NCBI GenBank assembly: GCA_903825355.1
Contig: CAIKAH010000024.1
Location: forward strand, 1 to 44,121
Reading direction: 5' to 3'
DNA from: an uncultured bacterium
GTDB lineage: Bacteria > Babelota > Babeliae > Babelales > RVW-14
Length of the DNA: 44,121 nucleotides
The number at the start of each line of letters is the position of its first letter. Positions within the stretch are counted from its first letter, which is position 1. Shown piece by piece: positions 9,276 through 17,327 of this stretch. The position numbers and the translations under genes are program-made. The notes below the pieces were generated by a model. It was not told where the DNA came from. It was given only the letters and a program-made list of their open reading frames with translations, and did not search any database.

Positions 9276-9557
9276 ATGGATACTAAACGTATGCTTGGTG
9301 CAATACTGTTTATGATTTGTGTCGCAGGGGCGATATATGTTGCCTGTTTTGGCAAGCATGGTTTAGTTGCTTATTGCAAGCTACGTGCTGGATGCAAAAA
9401 AAGAGAACAGCGGATTATCGAAATACAAAAAGAGATCGCGTTACTAAAACACGAAAATCAGGCATGGAAGGATAATCCGCTAAAAAAAGAGTCATTTTTA
9501 CGCTATGAATTAGCGATGGGATATACTAATGAGTTGGTGTACTTGATAAAGAAGTAG
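9276..9557 (+). CDS. ftsB: FtsB/DivIC septum formation initiator-like protein
   Basis: Single N-terminal TM, coiled coil, FGKHGLVAYCKL and RYELAMGYTNELVYLIKK; SD aaaggag before ATG 9276. Confidence 0.72.
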   Translation: MDTKRMLGAILFMICVAGAIYVACFGKHGLVAYCKLRAGCKKREQRIIEIQKEIALLKHENQAWKDNPLKKESFLRYELAMGYTNELVYLIKK

Positions 9558-9565
9558 CCGGTGTT

Positions 9566-10090
9566 TTATTCGCATTCTTTAGCAATAATCGCTACTGCAT
9601 CCTGATCTTCATCGTCGATATCAATATCATCCTCTTCAAGCTCATCATCTACTGTATCTTCAGCTGTTTCATCATCGGATGCTTCAGTAGCTGGTGGGGT
9701 GGTTTTACGGTCAAGCTCTGCTTTTAGGCGAGCGCGTAGATTTTTCTCTTCTTGTGCTTGGGTAGCTACCGTTTCTTCCATGTCTTTGAGGTGTGTTTTA
9801 AGATCCGCTATTTCATGCTCTATGCGGCTGATACTGCTTTTGATTGCAGCAAAGCTGAGGCCTGATTGTTCAGTGCTAGAATTTACTTTTGAGAGGTCAA
9901 CTGCTGGGAGGGTCGAATCGGAGGTAGTATTATTTGCTTCGTTATCTTGTTTAGTTAATGCAGCCAGAGCTTGTTTGACATGTTCATCGTGGATTTCTTG
10001 TTCAGTTGCTCCAGCGTTACAAAGAGTTAATGATGAAACAGTAAGCAGAAAACTAAAAACAAGCGATTGGTTTGGTGTGGTGCGATTCAT
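9566..10090 (-). CDS. Secreted coiled-coil protein with acidic C-terminal tail
   Basis: Signal peptide MNRTTPNQSLVFSFLLTVSSLTLCNAGA; coiled coil; DDETAEDTVDDELEEDDIDIDDEDQD tail. Confidence 0.75.
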   Translation of the reverse strand: MNRTTPNQSLVFSFLLTVSSLTLCNAGATEQEIHDEHVKQALAALTKQDNEANNTTSDSTLPAVDLSKVNSSTEQSGLSFAAIKSSISRIEHEIADLKTHLKDMEETVATQAQEEKNLRARLKAELDRKTTPPATEASDDETAEDTVDDELEEDDIDIDDEDQDAVAIIAKECE

Positions 10091-10202
10091 AGTAGATTCC
10101 TTTTGTTAATTAACTGAACAGGAGGAAATAATGCACGAAATGTAGTATAAAATCAAAAAAATTTTTATACCGATTAAAAATGACATTTTAGTGACAGGGA
10201 TA

Positions 10203-10265
10203 ATCCTCATTTACTATCCATAGGTGATTTGCAATAATTACATTGCTAAGATAAGTAATGAGGAT
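10203..10265 (+). promoter_or_regulatory. Structured leader upstream of NUDIX-transketolase operon
   Basis: atcctcatttact / agtaatgaggat arms (one bulge) enclosing gcaat-aattac-attgc hairpin. Confidence 0.4.
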
Positions 10266-10301
10266 CAAGGGGCCAAATTTTAATAAGCGTGAAGGGCTGT
10301 T

Positions 10302-10931
10302 GTGAAGGTTGATGAAAAAATATTAGTAGTACCGCGCGAAGATATGTTTACGCATGGCTATATTGATGGTTTTTTACCTGTGACAGATTTTCTGAAATAC
10401 GAAGATATGATTAGAGAAAAAGGGCAATTTCAGTGGCGCAGTGCTATGGAAGAAAATGCTGACTACAAGCAGATTATTCCATATCTTATTTTTAAATATA
10501 ATGAGATGTATTTTTTGATGCAAAGACGTGCTGATGCCAGTGAGCAGCGCTTGCAAAATAAATGTACCATGGGAATTGGTGGGCATCTGCGAGAAGAAGA
10601 CATGGCTGAGCAATCTATTGTTCAATGGGCGCAACGTGAGTTTCATGAAGAGATTAATTACGCCGATAAGCTTACTATAACGCCATTGGGGATTATTAAC
10701 GATGACAGTGACTTGGTGGGTAAGGTGCACATTGGGTTTGTGTATCTGCTTGAAGGTGTATCGCCTACTATTAGTATTAAAAGCGAACTAAAAAATGGTG
10801 CGTTGATGCCCTTGGCTGATATTGTAACCAAGTCTGATAAATTAGAATCATGGAGCAAAATGGTACTGCCATATTTGCAAAATCTAGCAACTATTTTACC
10901 GAAAAGCCCTACTCATGCCGCAACACGTTGA
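10302..10931 (+). CDS. NUDIX hydrolase-like protein (GTG start)
   Basis: GIGGHLREEDMAEQSIVQWAQREFHEEINY modified Nudix box; ends 17 nt inside tkt. Confidence 0.82.
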   Translation: MKVDEKILVVPREDMFTHGYIDGFLPVTDFLKYEDMIREKGQFQWRSAMEENADYKQIIPYLIFKYNEMYFLMQRRADASEQRLQNKCTMGIGGHLREEDMAEQSIVQWAQREFHEEINYADKLTITPLGIINDDSDLVGKVHIGFVYLLEGVSPTISIKSELKNGALMPLADIVTKSDKLESWSKMVLPYLQNLATILPKSPTHAATR

Positions 10932-12807
10932 TCAACAAATCGTCTCTTTTCTGCAACACAAAGCACTTGGTATTCGTATAGACTCTGTCCGCGCTACCAC
11001 GGCTGCAAATTCTGGTCATCCAACCACCTGTTTGTCCGTAGCTGATATTGTTGCTGTGTTGCTTGGGCACGTGCTGCGCTATGATTATAATGATCCAATG
11101 AGCGAACTGAATGATCGCTTTATTCTTTCAAAAGGGCATGCAGTCCCCGTGTTTTATGCAGCGTTGCATCAATTTGGCCTTATCAGTGATGAAGAATTAT
11201 TGTCGTTGCGAAAGATCGATTCAGTATTTGAAGGGCACCCAACACCACGGTTGCGATTCAATGAAGCAGCAACTGGCTCACTTGGTCAAGGGCTATCGAT
11301 TGGTCTTGGTATGGCTATTAATGCGCAGCGCAAAAAACTTGGTTATGTGACTTATGTCGTGCTGGGTGATGGTGAATGTGCTGAAGGTTCTGTGTGGGAA
11401 GCTGCTGCTCTAGCGGGAAAAAATAGCACGCCTGGCCTGGTAGCGATTATCGATGCTAATCGCTTGGCGCAGTCTGGTGAGTCGCTCGATGCGCATAATA
11501 TTGATACCTATGCAAACCGCTGGGCAAGTTTTGGTTGGGAAACGCTTATTATTGATGGCAACGATATTGGAATGACATTGCAAGCGTTATCATTTGCTAA
11601 GACATATACGCAGGGCCCTGTAGCCATTATAGCCAAAACCTTTAAAGGTTTTGGGCTTGATGATTGGCAAGATAAAAATGGGTACCATGGTAAGCCGCTT
11701 ACGGCAGTTGAAGCAGAGGCTGCGATTGCTCATTTAAATAAGCGATTTAGCGATGCAACACATTACAGTGGCAAACAATTTGCGTTAGCTAAACCTGCTG
11801 TTGGTAGAGTGCCATCACCAAGCGTTGTGCCCCATCCAGTTGCAGCGAACATTGCAATGGTGATGCCCACAGGCAAGACAATGGCTACACGCAAGGCTTT
11901 TGGCATAGCGCTTGCACAGCTCACAAAAGATGTGTCGAATGTCTGGACAGTGGATGCTGATGTGCAAAATTCTACGTTTACCGATATGGCAGGCGCTGCC
12001 GCACCAGAACGGTTTGTGCAGTGTTACATTGCAGAACAAAATATGATCAGTGTTGCCACCGGACTAACGCAACGGGGTAATATTACCTTTGCAGCAACAT
12101 TCGCCGCATTTTTTAGCCGTTGTTTTGATCAGATCCGTATGGCTAGCATTGGTCGTGTGCCGCTGCGGTTATGTGGATCGCATAGCGGCTGCTCAATTGG
12201 TGAAGACGGCCCATCGCAGATGGGGCTTGAGGATATGAGCATGCTGCGTGCTGTGCCTCGGAGTGTGGTGCTCTATCCATCAGACGGGGTAAGTGCTTAT
12301 AAATTAGTTTATGCCATGGCTGCGTATAATGATGGTGTTTCGTACATGAAGACTACGCGGGCTGTGACGCCCTTGTTATATGATGCACATGAAGTGTTTC
12401 CGATCGGTGGCTGCAAGGTACTTGTTTCCTCGCCGACAGATAAGCTGTGCATTGTTGCCGCAGGCATTACCGTGCATGAAGCACTCAAAGCGCATAAATT
12501 ATTGGCTGAAAAAGGCATAGCTGTTTCCGTAATTGATGCCTACTCAGTTAAGCCACTTGATGCAACGACCATTATTCAAATGGCTAACGCTGCAGGTGGG
12601 ATGATTTTGACGGTAGAAGATCATTACATCGAAGGTGGGCTTGGTGAAACGGTAGCCCATGCGGTTGCTCGCGATGGTATTCGTGTGCATAGCTTGGGCG
12701 TGCATTCAGTCATGCGTTCGGGAACGCCTGAAGCGCTTATGGCTCTTGCTGAAATTGATGCAACAGCGATTGTGCAGAAAATTGAAGAATTGCTTAGCGC
12801 AAAATAA
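10915..12807 (+). CDS. tkt: Transketolase
   Basis: RATTAANSGHPTTCLSVADIVAVLLGHVLRYD, SKGHAVPVFYAAL, YVVLGDGECAEGSVWEAA, IAEQNMISVATGL, GPSQMGLEDMSMLRAVP. Confidence 0.97.
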   Translation: MPQHVDQQIVSFLQHKALGIRIDSVRATTAANSGHPTTCLSVADIVAVLLGHVLRYDYNDPMSELNDRFILSKGHAVPVFYAALHQFGLISDEELLSLRKIDSVFEGHPTPRLRFNEAATGSLGQGLSIGLGMAINAQRKKLGYVTYVVLGDGECAEGSVWEAAALAGKNSTPGLVAIIDANRLAQSGESLDAHNIDTYANRWASFGWETLIIDGNDIGMTLQALSFAKTYTQGPVAIIAKTFKGFGLDDWQDKNGYHGKPLTAVEAEAAIAHLNKRFSDATHYSGKQFALAKPAVGRVPSPSVVPHPVAANIAMVMPTGKTMATRKAFGIALAQLTKDVSNVWTVDADVQNSTFTDMAGAAAPERFVQCYIAEQNMISVATGLTQRGNITFAATFAAFFSRCFDQIRMASIGRVPLRLCGSHSGCSIGEDGPSQMGLEDMSMLRAVPRSVVLYPSDGVSAYKLVYAMAAYNDGVSYMKTTRAVTPLLYDAHEVFPIGGCKVLVSSPTDKLCIVAAGITVHEALKAHKLLAEKGIAVSVIDAYSVKPLDATTIIQMANAAGGMILTVEDHYIEGGLGETVAHAVARDGIRVHSLGVHSVMRSGTPEALMALAEIDATAIVQKIEELLSAK

Positions 12808-12839
12808 AAAAGAGGGGGTGTAGCACACCCCCTCTTTTA
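12807..12839. terminator. Bidirectional rho-independent terminator after tkt
   Basis: aaaagagggggtgt agc acaccccctctttt. Confidence 0.92.
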
Positions 12840-12845
12840 CCAAAT

Positions 12846-13517
12846 TTAATAGCTTGTGCTTATAGGCCTGAGGTAGCCACCAGTTACTAAACTTGTGCCA
12901 CCACCAACGCCAAGAAGACCACTTAAGATAAGCATGCCGCCTGGTGCATTAAGAAATGGTACATACACCAATCCAATGCATCCAAAGGTGATATCAATTC
13001 CTGTTCCCAGCTGTATTTGCTTATCAGTTTCTAAGAAATCAATATTCGTGCCGGTAAAAAATATCATATCAATACGAACACTGAGTTCAATTTTCAGTCC
13101 CCAGCTTTCAATGGATGATTCAAAGGTACGCGATTTGACTTCGCCCTTGCTATTTACATAAGTCATAGTGAATGTTGGATTTTGATTGTTATAGAAGAAT
13201 GCAAGATTTGGATCTCCTGCAAAGCAGCAGCCGCTTACTTTAAAATCTTTTAAGTGCTGGAGAAGATCTTGTCTGATTTCTCTAAGCAGACCTTCTTGTT
13301 CAGGAAGTAGGGCGGGGCGATAGTTGCTTAGAATAATTGTGAGAATTTTTAAAAGTTCAGGCTCTGGCGATGTTGAGACTTGTTCTGACAATTGTACCGG
13401 TAAATAGGGCACAGTATTTGTGACAGCCTGAGTGCGATCATTGTATGAAACGGTGTATGCTTGTGCAGTACCGCAGAGGCTGATGAGAAACGCAAAAAGA
13501 GCTATAGAATGACGCAT
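12846..13517 (-). CDS. Secreted hypothetical protein
   Basis: Signal peptide MRHSIALFAFLISLCGTAQA; 223 aa; no family recognised. Confidence 0.7.
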   Translation of the reverse strand: MRHSIALFAFLISLCGTAQAYTVSYNDRTQAVTNTVPYLPVQLSEQVSTSPEPELLKILTIILSNYRPALLPEQEGLLREIRQDLLQHLKDFKVSGCCFAGDPNLAFFYNNQNPTFTMTYVNSKGEVKSRTFESSIESWGLKIELSVRIDMIFFTGTNIDFLETDKQIQLGTGIDITFGCIGLVYVPFLNAPGGMLILSGLLGVGGGTSLVTGGYLRPISTSY

Positions 13518-13650
13518 AGAATTTTCCTAGAATTAAAATAAATGAAGATGGATATATTCCCGGCCACAGAGTAGCATTGTTCTGTTTATTCAAGCAAATA
13601 GTGTTGGAAAAGTACCATTTTCTGTCAAAAAGTACTGCCTTGGTCAAATA

Positions 13651-13716
13651 GCGATTGCTGAAATTGATACTGCAGCGATTATACAAAAAATAGAAGATTT
13701 GCTTATTGCAAAATAA
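13651..13716 (+). pseudogene. Relic copy of transketolase 3' end (last 21 codons plus stop)
   Basis: AIAEIDTAAIIQKIEDLLIAK* vs tkt ALAEIDATAIVQKIEELLSAK*; 54/66 nt identical by hand count. Confidence 0.85.
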
Positions 13717-13723
13717 GCAATAG

Positions 13724-13749
13724 AAAGGGGACTACAAGCGTCCCCTTTT
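13724..13749. terminator. Hairpin terminator following relic tkt tail
   Basis: aaaggggac tacaagc gtcccctttt. Confidence 0.8.
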
Positions 13750-13764
13750 ATGACTATTAAATTT

Positions 13765-14541
13765 TTATTGAGGTGTAGCCGCTAAAAGAGCATCCTCGTC
13801 AAGGTCAGCTCTTTCTGAGCGCTTGATCATAGCTATCAGTAGGGATAAGTGTTTATTAAAACATTTAGGTAAATATTTCTTGTAGTGTTCAATGCTTTCT
13901 CTGTTAATTAATTTTTGTTGGTTAGCTTTCAATAACTTGGGGATAGTAGTCCATGCTCTAGGGCTACTTAAGGCATCGTTGAGCATCACAGTTGCTAGTA
14001 TATGTTGTTTATTCTTCTGAGCAGCAACTAAAAAACTATAGTAGGTAGTAAGGGAAGCGTAAATTTTCATCTTTGAAAACATGCGAAGAGCTTGAAAGAT
14101 GAGGTAAGTATTCTCTGTATCATTATTGAGCAAAATTATATCATTAACCATTGCTAAGTCTGGCTTTAAATAGATAATTCTGGAAAGAATAGTTATGGCA
14201 TTCGCGGCGTTTTTGAGCTCATAGCTTGTCTTTAATAGTGTTAAAAGATAAGGTAAGGGAGAGAGTTTTTCCTGGTTGCTTTTCGAGATTATTTCACTAA
14301 TCGCTTTGTTTATAAAGCTTGGAGTAATGAGCTCATTGTGAAGGGATAAGTAGGCTTTAATGCACCTGAGGTCATTGGTAAATGCTATGTCTACAAACGT
14401 CTCAATAATGTCTTTGGCTTCAGAAAGGGCAAAAGAATCTTCAAGAAAATCTGTTGCAAGCTCAAAATTACTTGCTGATATCATGCTGACTGATATTGCT
14501 ACGCTCGCTAAAATGGTTTTGAGTGAAAATGTTTTTTTCAT
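13765..14541 (-). CDS. Secreted alpha-helical hypothetical protein
   Basis: Signal peptide MKKTFSLKTILASVAISVSMISAS; 258 aa, helix-rich. Confidence 0.7.
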   Translation of the reverse strand: MKKTFSLKTILASVAISVSMISASNFELATDFLEDSFALSEAKDIIETFVDIAFTNDLRCIKAYLSLHNELITPSFINKAISEIISKSNQEKLSPLPYLLTLLKTSYELKNAANAITILSRIIYLKPDLAMVNDIILLNNDTENTYLIFQALRMFSKMKIYASLTTYYSFLVAAQKNKQHILATVMLNDALSSPRAWTTIPKLLKANQQKLINRESIEHYKKYLPKCFNKHLSLLIAMIKRSERADLDEDALLAATPQ

Positions 14542-14621
14542 AAAATCTCTATCTTGCTAATTATTTTAATAAAACCGTAAAAATTATTTTCTTGTTGATA
14601 GTGTTCGATTATAATTATCTA

Positions 14622-15041
14622 TCAGGGTTTTATGTCATTAAAATGCTTAGAAAGTATCGTTTCGATATCAGAAATGGATGCATCACTAATATTATGATAA
14701 ATTGCTGATTTATTTTCAAAAATTGCCCTTAATACATCAGCTCTAGCGGTCGTTTTTGATGCTTCAATGTATTCTAAAACTTGAGCCAGTGTTTTTTTAT
14801 CAAAGGGATTTGTTAGCTCTCGTATAAATACTTCTGGAGACGCGGCATAAGTGCTGCCTGTTATATTTGACATTCTAGCTTCTAAGCGGTTTGCAGGAGA
14901 TTTCTTTGTCCGACTTAAAGTAGTTTTTCTTCTGCTATCTTTTACTGCGGCTGCTAGGCCGGTTGGTTTTCTGCTGCTAGCAGTAATATTTAAAATTAAT
15001 AGGCTAGATAGAATCAATAAAAAAAATAAACGTATGTTCAT
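14622..15041 (-). CDS. Small secreted hypothetical protein
   Basis: MNIRLFFLLILSSLLILNITASSRKPTG signal peptide; 139 aa. Confidence 0.65.
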   Translation of the reverse strand: MNIRLFFLLILSSLLILNITASSRKPTGLAAAVKDSRRKTTLSRTKKSPANRLEARMSNITGSTYAASPEVFIRELTNPFDKKTLAQVLEYIEASKTTARADVLRAIFENKSAIYHNISDASISDIETILSKHFNDIKP

Positions 15042-15296
15042 GCCATAACCATCCAGTGTGAAGTTGAACTAATAAATAATTTATAATTATTGAATTATAT
15101 CAACCCCTTAGATGATTTCAAGCTGAATATAATTTTGTACCAAAAGAGCGGATCTATCGATTTACTCTTAAAAAATTGATTAAAAGCTATTTTATGCGGT
15201 TGTTGCTGGTTTATCTAATAAATATTCCTTGCAAAAGTGCTATTTTCTGGCAGAATGTAATGCAATCTTGTCGCTAAGACTTGATTGTCCCCTGTA

Positions 15297-15373
15297 GGGG
15301 CTGTAGCTCAGTTGGTTAGAGCGTCCGCCTGTCACGCGGAAGGTCGCGAGTTCGAGTCTCGTCAGCCCCGCCA
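15297..15373 (+). tRNA. tRNA-Asp (anticodon GTC), CCA encoded
   Basis: GGGGCTGTAGCTCAGTTGGTTAGAGCGTCCGCCTGTCACGCGGAAGGTCGCGAGTTCGAGTCTCGTCAGCCCCGCCA; all cloverleaf arms pair. Confidence 0.97.
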
Positions 15374-15419
15374 GTCTTTACTATATTAAGTAAGATGGTA
15401 AAAATTTATAAATAAAAAT

Positions 15420-15448
15420 GCCTCGATCTAATGGTCGGGGCTTTTTTT
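15420..15448 (+). terminator. Rho-independent terminator downstream of tRNA-Asp
   Basis: gcctcga tctaatgg tcggggc ttttttt. Confidence 0.85.
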
Positions 15449-15525
15449 ATGACTAGAATGTTGCGTTTCCCCCCCCACAGAAGGCATAAAATAGAATGCA
15501 AGTATTATAAAAGTGATAATTATCT

Positions 15526-16569
15526 TTGAGGCGTATAGGGGAAGGGGTTCTGTTGAGAACATCTATCTTGTGGATACTGTTTGGTGCAATCAGTGCTGCT
15601 GTGGTTGGTTTTGTGGTGGTACATAAGAAGCCGCATCTTTTTGAAAAGCGGGGGCAGTTACCCACATCGACCATTACTTTGCTGCCTATCTTCTCCGCTT
15701 TGTCTATGGCACAAAAGAAGTACGGGTGCGAGGGCGTCCAGATGGGAACCGTCAATGAGAAGCAAAAAACATTCGTTGCTGCTCATTGGGTACATAAAAA
15801 TGATATAGATCTATTGCAAGCGGGCGAAATATGCTCAACTGCGTCGTATAATGTAGTAGAAGTAAACGAGTTTTTAAGAGCGCATAATTTTCAGATTCAG
15901 TTAAGAGATGGGGGCCCAGAATCACTTTACGTAGCATCAATTTTAAAAATAGCTCTTGCATGGCATGACAAAGGAGAAAAAACAACTTTGGCTGTTAACA
16001 ACAAGAAATATCCTGCTGTAAGGTTTGAACGCAGGGGCAAGCAGCCGTTTAAGGTATACGATGCGCCCGCAGGGAAAAACGGAAATCCTATTTTAGAGCT
16101 TGCAGCTAAAAATGGTGATATGGTGTATATGATGGTTGCGCCTGCCAACCAAGAGCCCTTGAGAGAGTTTGATTTGCTTGATAGTATAGCCATGTGGCAG
16201 CAAAATAAGATTGAATCAGCTGTGCCTTACAGCGCGGTGATATTTCCTATGGTTTCACTCGATCAAGAAGTTGATATTCGTTGGCTATTAGGCATGAATT
16301 TTCCCACATCAAACGGTCCAGCACAAATCGCTCAGGCGTTACAGCAAACAAAGTTCCGTATGAATGAAGAGGGGGCAATGGTGCAAAGTGCTGTTGCTAT
16401 TGAAGTGCAGATTGGCATTGCGTGTCCCAACTTCAATCCTCCCCCTGTATTTTGTATAGATGATTCTTTCTATATTTGGATCATGCGCCCAGAAATGAAG
16501 ACGCCTATTTTTGCAGCGTATGTTGATAAATCGGACGCGTGGCAAGAGCCTGAATCGCTTGAAAAATAA
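15526..16569 (+). CDS. Secreted/membrane-anchored serpin-like protein (diverged)
   Basis: N-terminal hydrophobic segment; PYSAVIFPMVSLDQEVDIRWLLGMNF, KFRMNEEGAMVQSAVAIEV (hinge-like), VFCIDDSFYIWIMRPEMKTPIFAAYVDK (near-match to the serpin C-terminal signature). Start may be TTG 15526 or TTG 15553. Confidence 0.6.
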   Translation: MRRIGEGVLLRTSILWILFGAISAAVVGFVVVHKKPHLFEKRGQLPTSTITLLPIFSALSMAQKKYGCEGVQMGTVNEKQKTFVAAHWVHKNDIDLLQAGEICSTASYNVVEVNEFLRAHNFQIQLRDGGPESLYVASILKIALAWHDKGEKTTLAVNNKKYPAVRFERRGKQPFKVYDAPAGKNGNPILELAAKNGDMVYMMVAPANQEPLREFDLLDSIAMWQQNKIESAVPYSAVIFPMVSLDQEVDIRWLLGMNFPTSNGPAQIAQALQQTKFRMNEEGAMVQSAVAIEVQIGIACPNFNPPPVFCIDDSFYIWIMRPEMKTPIFAAYVDKSDAWQEPESLEK

Positions 16570-16593
16570 CAATCTATAGCGGGAGCGGATTTG

Positions 16594-17274
16594 ATGAAAA
16601 ATATAGTTTTTGCAACATGCGGCATAGCACTGATAACGGCTTTTAGTTTTATGGTGATGTGGCGCAATGCTGTCCGCTCAGGAGCTGGTATTGTTATTGT
16701 TCTCAATGGTCCTTCTGCGGCTGGAAAAACTTCTATACAAAAAGAGTTTCAAAAAGTCATGATGCCTAATTTATGGATCAAAGTTGGTATTGATAATTTA
16801 TTTGATAAGCCAATGCCAGATATTACCGCAGAAAATATGCACATTTGGCAGGTGAAAAACCTGATTCGGTGGGTTGAGGCTACTGAAGATGCTGCTAAAA
16901 ATCCGATTATCACCCTGTTCACCGGCGAGCAGGGTGATAAGGTAGCTTATGGTATGAATGCTGCGATTGCTGCGTATGCCAAGGCTGGGAACAATATCAT
17001 TGTAGATTATATTGCGTACAAAAAAGGTTGGGTTGATGATCTTAAAAAGCAACTTAAGGGTGTGAAGAACTATTGGGTTAAGGTGGAGATTCCACTCAGT
17101 GTGATAGAAGAGCGTGAAGTAGCTCGGGCTACATCGCCTAAGGGCCACGCAAGAAGTCACTATAAGACCGTTCATTGGGATATCACTTATGACCTTGCTG
17201 TGTCATCTCATAAGTACAGTGCCGCTGAAATTGCTAAAGAACTAAAAGCACGAATAGAAGCTTTGCAAAAGTAA
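16594..17274 (+). CDS. Chloramphenicol phosphotransferase-like P-loop kinase with N-terminal hydrophobic segment
   Basis: N-terminal IVFATCGIALITAFSFMVMW; IVIVLNGPSAAGKTSIQKEFQ Walker A; KVGIDNLFD. Confidence 0.75.
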   Translation: MKNIVFATCGIALITAFSFMVMWRNAVRSGAGIVIVLNGPSAAGKTSIQKEFQKVMMPNLWIKVGIDNLFDKPMPDITAENMHIWQVKNLIRWVEATEDAAKNPIITLFTGEQGDKVAYGMNAAIAAYAKAGNNIIVDYIAYKKGWVDDLKKQLKGVKNYWVKVEIPLSVIEEREVARATSPKGHARSHYKTVHWDITYDLAVSSHKYSAAEIAKELKARIEALQK

Positions 17275-17327
17275 TTATTTTTTGTGCCTATTTTCCAAAA
17301 GATATTCTTCGTGTTAGGCTGCCTGGT

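Noticed and set aside
9699-10109. Plus-strand 136-aa ORF
   Set aside because: Antisense shadow of the acidic coiled-coil secreted protein; Ser/Arg/Cys-rich composition is an artefact.
10122-10147. Perfect AGGAGG followed by a 4-codon ORF (ATG CAC GAA ATG TAG) on the + strand
   Set aside because: Striking SD but a 4-aa peptide cannot be distinguished from chance.
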